Source of the DNA: Akkermansiaceae bacterium
GTDB taxonomy: Bacteria; Verrucomicrobiota; Verrucomicrobiia; Verrucomicrobiales; Akkermansiaceae
DNA: 7,818 nucleotides
Reading direction: 5' to 3'
Assembly: GCA_023301645.1 (NCBI GenBank)
Contig: JALZUH010000144.1
Coordinates: 1 to 7,818 of the forward strand
Below, piece after piece: positions 1 through 6,256 of this stretch. Position numbers and translations under genes: made by a program. The notes under the pieces are model-generated. The model searched no databases, had not been told where the DNA came from, and saw nothing but the letters and a program-made list of their open reading frames with translations. Each line of letters opens with the position of its first letter. Positions within the stretch are counted from its first letter, which is position 1.

Positions 1-1
1 C

Positions 2-91
2 CAGAATAAATACGGCATTGGATTTAGCTTTGATGACTTAGCACAAAAAAACCATTCCCTTTCTCAGGTGTATAATTCTTGTCTCAACTAG
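2..91 (+). CDS. Possible 3' end of a truncated upstream gene
   Basis: From base 2 one frame is open for 29 codons and ends in TAG at 89-91. It reads like ordinary protein (it contains GIGFSFDDLAQ and ends SQVYNSCLN), so it may be the C-terminus of a gene cut by the window edge. I recognise no family. The stretch is more AT-rich than the genes to its right, and an open run of this length is expected fairly often by chance. The call is therefore weak. Confidence 0.25.
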   Translation, partial: QNKYGIGFSFDDLAQKNHSLSQVYNSCLN

Positions 92-262
92 AGCCGTAAA
101 CTTGCCCAAATGCATAGCCGCCGCCTGACTCACGAGTGCCCGTTATTCAATAATTCGCGATAGTCGTATTTAAAAATACCACTGCATGCTTATCAGCCTT
201 ATTATGTTTGTCTTTTCATAGCGATTGTTCAGCCCCCCTGACATATCAGCGTCTACGCCGAC
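92..262. other. Intergenic region with no recognisable gene
   Basis: This AT-richer stretch lies downstream of the minus-strand SIMPL gene. I see no ORF, tRNA or clear terminator in it. The only local structure is a short inverted repeat, GTATTT-AA-AAATAC at 166-179, with no T-tract of the kind expected for an intrinsic terminator on either side. Confidence 0.5.
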
Positions 263-952
263 CTACTCGATCTCAAACTTCAGCAGCACACTCGCACTGA
301 AGTCAATACTCTCAGCTGGCAGACTCGCATCCACCTGACTCGATGAGCGCATCAGCTTGATGCCGTTATTAGGCGTGTATCGCTCACCACCCTTTTCACT
401 CACAGAAAGGATATTTCCAGTCTTCACTCCGACTGACTCTGCCATTTCGGCAGCCTTTTGCTTCCCGTCTTTCATCGCCAGTAAGAGCACCTCACGCCTT
501 AGCTTCTCGGCGAGGCTCGACTTCGACACGGTGCTCATGATCTTCACCCTGTCATCTTTCAGTAAGACCTTCTCCATCGCCTCGCGCTTGGCTAAGTCCT
601 TCAGCTCGATGACGGCGGTCTTCTTCACGAAGAAACCCTTAAATACTCTCTTTTGCCCGTGCCCCTCATGGAGTCGACCAGAGGACATACGGCTCAAGAC
701 TACCGCCCCCTCACCGAAGCCTGCTGCCTTCGCTCCTTCCTTCAGGCCGATGACTGTCTCATCTAGCTGAGCAGCCGCCTCATCGACACTCTTAGCCAAT
801 CCCTGCATCTCAACACGCCAAACCAGCACATCAGGCTGCACGGTCATCTTCGCTGAGCCCGACACACTAATGTAGCGTCTCTCATCGAAGTCACCAGCAA
901 AGCCAGAAACAGAAAGTAAGATAATGGCGACGCAATGATTTAGTATTTTCAT
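263..952 (-). CDS. SIMPL domain (DUF541) exported protein
   Basis: This is a 229-residue protein of the SIMPL/DUF541 family, which is usually periplasmic or outer-membrane associated and has no settled enzymatic role. Residues 1-19 form a signal peptide: a short basic start, the hydrophobic core VAIILLSVSGF, and probable cleavage after Ala19. Cys7 is not in a lipobox, so a lipoprotein is unlikely. Family hallmarks are ISVSGSAKMTVQPDVLVWRV near residues 28-47 and, towards the C-terminus, AAEMAESVGVKTGNILSVSE. The length fits the family. The ATG at 950-952 immediately precedes the signal peptide and has no Shine-Dalgarno sequence. The gene is transcribed away from the SASA esterase across a 115-base divergent spacer, and nothing links the two functionally. 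The stop is TAG. The family call is firm; the function is unknown. Confidence 0.9.
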   Translation of the reverse strand: MKILNHCVAIILLSVSGFAGDFDERRYISVSGSAKMTVQPDVLVWRVEMQGLAKSVDEAAAQLDETVIGLKEGAKAAGFGEGAVVLSRMSSGRLHEGHGQKRVFKGFFVKKTAVIELKDLAKREAMEKVLLKDDRVKIMSTVSKSSLAEKLRREVLLLAMKDGKQKAAEMAESVGVKTGNILSVSEKGGERYTPNNGIKLMRSSSQVDASLPAESIDFSASVLLKFEIE

Positions 953-1067
953 GTTGTAACTTTGGCTTAAATATCCCCAATATCAATGATACAGATTATT
1001 TCTAGCCCGATTACCCGATCGCCTCAGCTGTTCTCGATACCGTCCAAATACATCCCCCCATACTACC
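953..1067. promoter_or_regulatory. Divergent promoter region between the SIMPL and SASA genes
   Basis: These 115 bases must carry promoters for both divergent genes. For the plus strand, TTGGCT (962-967) and AATGAT (985-990) are separated by 17 bases and match four or more of six consensus positions each, which would start transcription near 997. No equally good pair is seen on the minus strand. No SD-like sequence precedes either start codon. Confidence 0.3.
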
Positions 1068-2618
1068 ATGCTCCGCCTCAGAACAATCGCACTCATACTA
1101 AGCCCCATATTCAGCCTTGCCCTCAGTAGTCTCGCAGTGGCGCAGCAATCATCACTCAAGCTATCTAGCCTCTTTCAGAACAACATGGTCATTCAGCGAG
1201 AAACAGACGCTGCCATCTGGGGAAGCGCAAAAGCGAATGCCACCGTCAGCATTAAGCCCTCATGGGCAAGTGCCGCTACCAGCACTACCGCCGACGCCCT
1301 AGGAGTATGGAAAACAACCATCAAAACCCCGAAAGCAGGTGGGCCTCACACCATCGTAGTCATCTCGGGCAACGACAAAAAAACCCTCAAGAACGTGCTC
1401 TCTGGTGAAGTCTGGGTCTGCTCAGGTCAGTCAAACATGCAGTGGAAGATGGTCGGATCAGGAAAGGATCTCTATGCGAAAGAAATCAAAGCCGCTAACT
1501 ATCCAAACATCCGCTACTGCGCAATCGCTCTGAGACGCCATACCGAAGAGCAATCACAAGTCCCCGCAAACTGGAAAGTCTGCTCACCTCGCACAGTATC
1601 TCAATTCAGCTCTGTAGCCTTCTTCTTCGCTGAGAAAGTCTACCAAGAAACACAGATACCCATAGGCCTAATCTCCTGTAACTGGGGCGGATCAACCGCA
1701 GAAGCGTGGATCAGCGAGAGCCTACTTCATGAGCAGTTCCCAGAGTTCAGCGCCACCCTCAACGCCTACCAACCTAGCGACAACAATCCTGTAAAAAAGG
1801 GAAAGAAAACGCCAAAAGCACGTAGCGCCCAACAAGCCAAGCAAGCCCAGAAGATCAGCCACCGTAGCCCTGCAGCACTCTACAATGGCATGCTCAAGCC
1901 TCTCATCCCCTTCTCCATCCGCGGTGTCCTCTGGTATCAAGGCGAGGCCAATATCAAGCGCCCTGAGCAATACACTAGCCTCTTCCCCTCACTTATCAAA
2001 AACTGGCGTGATAGCTGGAACATCGGTGATTTCCCCTTCTACTACGTCCAAATCGCCCCATTTAGCTACGAAACGAACCCGGGCACAGAGGCAGCACGAC
2101 TACGCGAAGCCCAGCTCAAGGCTCTCTCTCTGCCCAATACCGCAATGGTAGTCACCATGGATATCGGTAATCCCACCAACATTCACCCCATTCAGAAAAA
2201 GCCCGTCGGTGAGCGCCTAGCCAGCATCGCCCTCGCCAGAAACTACGGCCAGACCGAGCTCATGCATAATAGCCCAGTCTACACCTCAAGCCGCATCGAA
2301 GGTGATAAGTTCGTCCTCTCCTTTGACCTACATGGCAGCACACTAGCAACTCCAGAAAATGGCCAGCTCACCCACTTCACCATCGCCGGCGAGGACAAGA
2401 AGTTCGTCCCCGCCATAGCCACTATCAAAGGAGATAACATCATCGTCTCCAGCCCAGAGGTCAGCCAACCAGTCGCAGTGAGATTCGGCTGGGGTAATGC
2501 AGATGCTCCTAATCTAAAAAACAAAGAAGGCCTACCCGCATCGTCATTTCGCACCGACAGCTGGCCTCGCGAACTCTTCGAAACCCCCCAGCAACCCGCC
2601 CCTATACCGGGGCACTAG
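1068..2618 (+). CDS. Secreted SASA-family carbohydrate esterase (sialate O-acetylesterase-like)
   Basis: This is a 516-residue SGNH-type hydrolase of the SASA (DUF303) family, which removes acetyl esters from sugars such as sialic acid or plant polysaccharides. Residues 1-25 are a signal peptide with probable cleavage at AVA/QQ, so it acts outside the cytoplasm. An N-terminal beta domain (about 28-110) precedes the catalytic domain. GQSNM at 120-124 supplies the nucleophile Ser122. WYQGEAN at 289-295 is the conserved block around Glu293. NIHP at 371-374, followed by VGERLA, supplies the likely catalytic His373. A C-terminal beta region follows. Residues 240-265 form a Lys/Ala/Gln-rich segment that looks like a surface loop. 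The sigma gene starts 28 bases downstream, so the two may be co-transcribed. Family and export are clear. The natural substrate is not, and a xylan or other polysaccharide acetylesterase role is equally possible. Confidence 0.88.
   Translation: MLRLRTIALILSPIFSLALSSLAVAQQSSLKLSSLFQNNMVIQRETDAAIWGSAKANATVSIKPSWASAATSTTADALGVWKTTIKTPKAGGPHTIVVISGNDKKTLKNVLSGEVWVCSGQSNMQWKMVGSGKDLYAKEIKAANYPNIRYCAIALRRHTEEQSQVPANWKVCSPRTVSQFSSVAFFFAEKVYQETQIPIGLISCNWGGSTAEAWISESLLHEQFPEFSATLNAYQPSDNNPVKKGKKTPKARSAQQAKQAQKISHRSPAALYNGMLKPLIPFSIRGVLWYQGEANIKRPEQYTSLFPSLIKNWRDSWNIGDFPFYYVQIAPFSYETNPGTEAARLREAQLKALSLPNTAMVVTMDIGNPTNIHPIQKKPVGERLASIALARNYGQTELMHNSPVYTSSRIEGDKFVLSFDLHGSTLATPENGQLTHFTIAGEDKKFVPAIATIKGDNIIVSSPEVSQPVAVRFGWGNADAPNLKNKEGLPASSFRTDSWPRELFETPQQPAPIPGH
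2598..2613 (+). other. GC-rich hairpin at the end of the esterase gene
   Basis: GCCCC-TATACC-GGGGC forms a five-pair GC stem with a six-base loop and ends three bases before the TAG stop codon. No T-tract follows, so it is not a standard intrinsic terminator. It may slow transcription, protect the 3' end, or be coincidental in a Pro-rich tail. Confidence 0.25.
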
Positions 2619-2646
2619 CAGATACTGCGCCCACATATAGCTAACC

Positions 2647-3249
2647 ATGGCTAATCACCCTCAGAAACCATCTACAGTGCACGATAATGATATCGATTTA
2701 GCACTCATGATGCGGGTGAAGGATGGTGACGAGGCCGCCTTTGAGCAACTCATCAAGCGGCACCAAGCCATGGTCATCGGCACCGTTGCCAAAATGCTCG
2801 GCAGCACCACCGACTCCGAAGACATTGCCCAGCAGGTCTTCATCCGACTCTGGAAGAGCGCTCCTCGCTACGAAGTGAAGGCGAAGTTTACCACCTTCCT
2901 CTTCACCATCATGCGAAACTTGGTTTTCAATGAAAGCCGACGCCGCAGCAGGAAAAAGGAATCCTCCATCGACGAAAGAGAAGATGATTTCCACCTCCAG
3001 ACCGAGGATTCACAGACGAAGTCACCTGATGAAAAAATCCTCCAAGACGAGCTGCAGGCAGCCGTAGACAAGGCCATCGCCTCACTACCAGAGAAGCAGC
3101 GCATGGCCGTCATCCTACGACGCTACGAAAACATGCCCTATGAGGAAATCGCGAGTATCCTCAAAACCTCTGTATCAGCCATAAAAAGCCACCTCTTCCG
3201 CGCCCGCACCACCCTGCGCGAGTCCCTACAGCAGTATCTCGACGAGTAA
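2647..3249 (+). CDS. ECF-type RNA polymerase sigma factor
   Basis: This 200-residue sigma-70-family factor has the two-domain ECF architecture. Region 2 spans about residues 18-103: the VKDGDEAAFEQLIKRH opening, the core-binding SEDIAQQVFIRLWKS at 57-71, and the -10-recognition helix FTTFLFTIMRNLVFNESRR. An acidic, Ser-rich linker (about 104-132) leads into region 4 (133-195), with LPEKQR and a helix-turn-helix around PYEEIASILKTSVSAIKSHL for -35 binding. Regions 1.1 and 3 are absent, as is usual for ECF factors. ECF factors normally sit beside an anti-sigma gene, but here the next gene is arsR, 79 bases on, and the previous one is an esterase. The signal it answers and its regulon cannot be read from the window. 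The ATG at 2647 has no SD. The stop is TAA. Confidence 0.92.
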   Translation: MANHPQKPSTVHDNDIDLALMMRVKDGDEAAFEQLIKRHQAMVIGTVAKMLGSTTDSEDIAQQVFIRLWKSAPRYEVKAKFTTFLFTIMRNLVFNESRRRSRKKESSIDEREDDFHLQTEDSQTKSPDEKILQDELQAAVDKAIASLPEKQRMAVILRRYENMPYEEIASILKTSVSAIKSHLFRARTTLRESLQQYLDE

Positions 3250-3289
3250 TCACTAGCAGATAGGCAGCATTCGTCCTCTCCTACGTTCT

Positions 3290-3328
3290 ATCATTGACTC
3301 AGCGCTATAGTTTGATATTTCCAAAAAC
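3290..3328 (+). promoter_or_regulatory. arsRp: Putative ars operon promoter and ArsR operator
   Basis: Two readings of the sequence before arsR are possible. TTGACT (3294-3299) is followed after 16 bases by TATTTC (3316-3321), which would start transcription at about the ATG itself. TATAGT (3306-3311) matches five of six -10 positions but has no good -35. ATCA (3290-3293) and TGAT (3313-3316) are outer arms of a weak inverted repeat with an AGCGCT palindrome (3301-3306) at its centre. This layout would let bound ArsR cover the promoter. The symmetry is poor, so the operator assignment is tentative. Confidence 0.3.
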
Positions 3329-3649
3329 ATGAAACTAAATGAAGCCTCCACTGCACTAGCCGCGCTGGCGCAGTCATCTCGACTAGAAGTCTTCAAGCTA
3401 CTGGTAAAACAAGGCGAAGACGGCCTCTCTGCCGGAGACATCTCCCAGCAGCTAGGTATTCCAAAACCCACCCTATCTTTCCACCTCAAAGAGCTCACAC
3501 AGGCAGGTCTCATCAGCTCTCAGCGCAATGGTCGCTCCATCATCTACCAGCTCCACATCGCAGGCATGAACTCTCTGATGACCTTCCTCACCGAAGACTG
3601 CTGCCAAGGCCGCCCAGAGCTATGCGCCCCCCAGACACGCTGCTGCTAG
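3329..3649 (+). CDS. arsR: ArsR-family arsenic-responsive repressor
   Basis: This 106-residue ArsR/SmtB-family winged-helix repressor probably binds as a dimer to the ars promoter and leaves when As(III) is bound. The DNA-binding helix-turn-helix lies at about 33-60 (LSAGDISQQLGIPKPTLSFH, then LKELTQAGL), followed by the wing QRNGRSIIYQL. The classic ELCVCDL metal site of plasmid R773 ArsR is absent. Instead the tail carries Cys91-Cys92, Cys99 and Cys105-Cys106. The Cys-Cys...Cys arrangement resembles the C-terminal site known in Acidithiobacillus ferrooxidans ArsR. It is the first gene of the ars operon, 65 bases before GAPDH. The ATG at 3329 follows CCAAAAAC with no SD. The stop is TAG. Its position before GAPDH and arsJ makes arsenic the most likely ligand. 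Confidence 0.93.
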   Translation: MKLNEASTALAALAQSSRLEVFKLLVKQGEDGLSAGDISQQLGIPKPTLSFHLKELTQAGLISSQRNGRSIIYQLHIAGMNSLMTFLTEDCCQGRPELCAPQTRCC

Positions 3650-3714
3650 CAAACTAGCAAAACACACTCACACCAAGCTTCTCACCATCACACAAACTCG
3701 TCAAAAAACACTCT

Positions 3715-4710
3715 ATGAATATTGCAATTAATGGCTTCGGACGCATGGGCCGACTAGGCTTCCGCGCCGGCTGGGATCATCCCGACTACCAGATCACCCG
3801 TGTTAATGAACTCCACGGCCCAGCAAAGACAGCCGCCCACCTACTCGAATTCGACACCGTCCACGGACGATGGGATCGCGACATCACCGCAGCTGAGGAT
3901 CACTTCTGCGTCGAGGGACAGAAGGTCAGCTACAGTAATGCTGCCAAGCCCGCCGACATGGATCTCACTGACATCGACATCGTCATCGACAGCACAGGAG
4001 TCCACCGCACCCCAGAACTACTCCAGCCCTACTTCGACGCAGGGGTGAAGAAAGTCATCGTAGCCGCCCCTGTCAAAGAACAAGCACTCAATATCGTCAT
4101 GGGCTGTAATGACCACCTCTACGACCCTGCCACTCACCACCTACTCACCGCCGCCTCCTGCACGACTAACTGCATCGCACCAGTCGTCAAGGTCATCCAT
4201 GAGAAGCTCGGCATCAAGCACGGCATGATCACCACCATGCACGACGTGACCAACACCCAAACCATCGTCGACGCGCCACACAATGACCTGCGCCGCGCCC
4301 GATCTTGCCTGAACTCACTCGTCCCCACCTCCACAGGATCAGCCACAGCCATCACCATGATCTACCCAGAGCTCAAGGGCAAACTCGACGGCCTCGCCGT
4401 TCGCATCCCCCTGCTCAATGCATCACTCACCGACTGCGTATTCGAGCTACCCCACGCCACCACCGTAGCTGAAGTCAATGCCCTGCTTAAAGAAGCCGCC
4501 GAAGGCGAGCTCAAGGGTATCCTCGGCTATGAAGAGCGACCACTCGTCTCTGCCGACTACACCAATGACACCCGCTCAGGCATCGTCGACGCGCTATCGA
4601 CCATGGTCACCAATGGCACCCAGCTCAAGCTACTCGTCTGGTATGATAATGAAATAGGCTACGCCCACCGCATGATGGATCTCACAGCTAAGGTCGCCAG
4701 CTCGCTATAG
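3715..4710 (+). CDS. gapdh: ArsJ-associated glyceraldehyde-3-phosphate dehydrogenase
   Basis: This 331-residue GAPDH is of the type paired with ArsJ. In the pathway described for Pseudomonas aeruginosa, it oxidises glyceraldehyde 3-phosphate with arsenate in place of phosphate, giving 1-arseno-3-phosphoglycerate. The Rossmann fold starts at residue 1 with INGFGRMGRLGFRA. Asn31-Glu32 follow the second strand and suggest NAD rather than NADP use. The catalytic block AASCTTNC has Cys149, and His176 sits in TTMHDVTNTQ, where glycolytic enzymes usually read HAYTNDQ. RRARSCLNSLVPTSTGSATA and the C-terminal WYDNEIGYAHRM are also conserved. Length is full and no key residue is missing. It lies between arsR and arsJ with 65- and 35-base gaps, which fits one transcript. 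The MHDVTNTQ variant and the operon position favour the arsenate role over central glycolysis. The ATG has no SD. Confidence 0.94.
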   Translation: MNIAINGFGRMGRLGFRAGWDHPDYQITRVNELHGPAKTAAHLLEFDTVHGRWDRDITAAEDHFCVEGQKVSYSNAAKPADMDLTDIDIVIDSTGVHRTPELLQPYFDAGVKKVIVAAPVKEQALNIVMGCNDHLYDPATHHLLTAASCTTNCIAPVVKVIHEKLGIKHGMITTMHDVTNTQTIVDAPHNDLRRARSCLNSLVPTSTGSATAITMIYPELKGKLDGLAVRIPLLNASLTDCVFELPHATTVAEVNALLKEAAEGELKGILGYEERPLVSADYTNDTRSGIVDALSTMVTNGTQLKLLVWYDNEIGYAHRMMDLTAKVASSL

Positions 4711-4745
4711 AGCTATCTATCTGAGGAAATCTCCATCTGAGCCTA

Positions 4746-6008
4746 GTGAAAAAAGTTAGCTACAGCATTGTCACCCTTTCCTACTGGGGGTTCACCCTCA
4801 CAGACGGGGCGCTGCGCATGCTCGTGCTACTGCACTTTCACCAGCTCGGATACTCCCCCCTTAGCCTAGCGTTTCTCTTCCTCCTCTATGAGTTCTTTGG
4901 AGTCATTACCAATCTCCTCGGTGGCTGGATAGGGTCGCGCGTCGGGCTAAAGTCCACCCTCTATGTCGGGCTAGCACTACAGATCACCTCACTCATCGCC
5001 CTCTCCCTGCTCAATCCCGCATGGTCTGCCACCGTAGCCATCAGCTACATCATGGCGTCACAGGCACTCTCAGGTATCGCCAAAGACCTCACCAAGATGA
5101 GCTCGAAGAGTGCCGTCAAGCTACTCGTCCCAGAAGACAGCCCCCGAGCTGAAAAACAGGGTCAAAAAAACGGCTCAAAACACCCTCAAACCAAAGGTAG
5201 CGGCATGCTCTTCAAGTGGGTCGCCATCCTCACAGGGTCTAAAAACGCCCTCAAAGGCGTCGGCTTCCTACTCGGTAGCGTCCTCCTCACCCACCTCGGA
5301 TTCACCCACTCGCTATGGCTCATGGCGGGGTGCCTGGCTGCTACCCTCCTCCTCGCCCTACTTACCCTCAGAGAGGATATGGGCAAAAGCAAAGCCAAGG
5401 TAAAGTTCAGTCAGCTATTCTCCAAAAGCCCTGAGATCAACTGGCTCTCAGCCGCCAGACTATTCCTCTTCGCCTCTCGTGACGTGTGGTTTGTCGTCGC
5501 CCTACCCGTATTTCTCAAGTCCACACTCGGCTGGAGTTTCAATCAAGTAGGCAGCTTCATGGCATTCTGGATTATTGGCTACGGCGTAGTCCAGTCCATT
5601 GCCCCCCGTATCATTAAGGCGAAGCACGCCCTCGCGCGTGCGCCCCTCTGGGCAGGTGTGCTTGCTACCGTCACGCTACTACTCGCCCTCGCTCAGCAGC
5701 TGACCTTTTACCCCACTGCTACTATGATGATCGGGCTATGCATCTTCGGCGGCGTCTTCGCGCTGAATTCATCACTCCACTCCTACCTGATCCTCACTTT
5801 CACCAGCCGCGACCAAGTATCGCTCAATGTCGGCTTCTACTACATGGCCAATGCCTGGGGCAGGCTGCTTGGAACACTCCTCTCAGGAGTCATCTACCTC
5901 ATCGGAGGACTAAGTGCTTGTCTCTGGGGGAGTGCGATCATGCTCATCATCGCCACCATCCTCACCAGATCGCTAAAAAACTGCCAAAAAAAACTCACGT
6001 CCATCTGA
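4746..6008 (+). CDS. arsJ: ArsJ organoarsenical (1-arseno-3-phosphoglycerate) efflux permease
   Basis: This 420-residue inner-membrane transporter of the major facilitator superfamily matches ArsJ. Diagnostic stretches are SYWGFTLTDGALRMLVLLHF (12-31), YEFFGVITNLLGGWIGSR (48-65), AKDLTKMSSKSAVKLLVPED (112-131) and LFKWVAILTGSKNALKGVGF (155-174). About a dozen hydrophobic segments are visible. ArsJ exports the arsenate adduct made by the GAPDH encoded 35 bases upstream, and the adduct then decays outside the cell. Residues 132-153, rich in Lys, Gln, Gly and Ser, interrupt two conserved blocks that are nearly adjacent in the ArsJ proteins I recall. The start is GTG at 4746. An in-frame TGA at 4722-4724 limits upstream choices, and the next Met lies inside the first membrane helix. 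A GAGG at 4723-4726 is 19 bases away, too far for a normal ribosome site. The stop is TGA. Confidence 0.94.
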   Translation: MKKVSYSIVTLSYWGFTLTDGALRMLVLLHFHQLGYSPLSLAFLFLLYEFFGVITNLLGGWIGSRVGLKSTLYVGLALQITSLIALSLLNPAWSATVAISYIMASQALSGIAKDLTKMSSKSAVKLLVPEDSPRAEKQGQKNGSKHPQTKGSGMLFKWVAILTGSKNALKGVGFLLGSVLLTHLGFTHSLWLMAGCLAATLLLALLTLREDMGKSKAKVKFSQLFSKSPEINWLSAARLFLFASRDVWFVVALPVFLKSTLGWSFNQVGSFMAFWIIGYGVVQSIAPRIIKAKHALARAPLWAGVLATVTLLLALAQQLTFYPTATMMIGLCIFGGVFALNSSLHSYLILTFTSRDQVSLNVGFYYMANAWGRLLGTLLSGVIYLIGGLSACLWGSAIMLIIATILTRSLKNCQKKLTSI

Positions 6009-6041
6009 AATGATACGTGAGGTGAAGAGATCGGTAAGATT

Positions 6042-6067
6042 GAAAAACTTAGTAAGAAGTTCTAAGT
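6042..6067 (-). terminator. Probable terminator downstream of tRNA-Gly
   Basis: On the minus strand ACTTAG and CTAAGT form a six-pair stem (6062-6067 with 6047-6052) around a nine-base loop, and a run of T follows (6043-6046). It lies 23 bases past the CCA end of the tRNA, where a tRNA terminator would be expected. The stem is AT-rich and therefore weak. A T-run at 6081-6085, closer to the tRNA, may add to it. The same inverted repeat could also protect the 3' end of the converging arsJ transcript, but it has no T-run in that direction. Confidence 0.45.
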
Positions 6068-6089
6068 GAAACATCTAAGAAAAAATGGC

Positions 6090-6163
6090 TGGAGCGGGTA
6101 GAGAGAATCGAACTCTCCTAATCAGCTTGGAAGGCTGGAGCATTACCACTATGCTATACCCGC
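6090..6163 (-). tRNA. tRNA-Gly (anticodon TCC)
   Basis: The minus strand folds as a complete 74-base cloverleaf with an encoded CCA end. The acceptor arms GCGGGTA and TACCCGC pair fully, with discriminator T. The D arm is GCAT-AGTGGTA-ATGC. The anticodon loop CTTCCAA gives TCC (6129-6131), reading GGA and GGG glycine codons. The variable loop is TTAG. The T arm is GAGAG-TTCGATT-CTCTC. The top pair of the anticodon stem is a C27-A43 mismatch, while E. coli tRNA-Gly(TCC) has T-A there. The gene lies 93 bases beyond the end of the pseudouridine synthase gene on the same strand and converges with arsJ. Confidence 0.96.
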
Positions 6164-6181
6164 AATTAAACTTGCCAGAAT

Positions 6182-6200
6182 AAACGCAGCTTTCACTGCG
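6182..6200 (-). terminator. Possible weak terminator after the pseudouridine synthase gene
   Basis: CGCAG-CTTTCA-CTGCG (6185-6200) forms a five-pair stem, and on the minus strand it is followed by TTTATT. It lies between the end of the pseudouridine synthase gene and the tRNA. If it works, the tRNA needs its own promoter in the roughly 20 bases that remain, and none is obvious. It may instead be an RNA-processing hairpin or chance. Confidence 0.3.
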
Positions 6201-6256
6201 CTGGGCATTTGTTACGCTCAAGTGAAGCCTTTGGCAATAAAAAGATGATACAAAAA

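Noticed and set aside
166..179. GTATTT-AA-AAATAC inverted repeat as a terminator
   Set aside because: It has a two-base loop, an AT-only core and no following T-tract, and it lies about 85 bases past the SIMPL stop codon.
357..770. 137-codon plus-strand open frame opposite the SIMPL gene
   Set aside because: Antisense shadow. The product is Ser/Phe/Pro-rich with no domain, while the minus strand encodes clear DUF541 motifs.
6175..6184. CCAGAATAAA occurs here and at 1-10
   Set aside because: Ten-base repeats are expected many times by chance in a window of this size, and nothing flanking matches.
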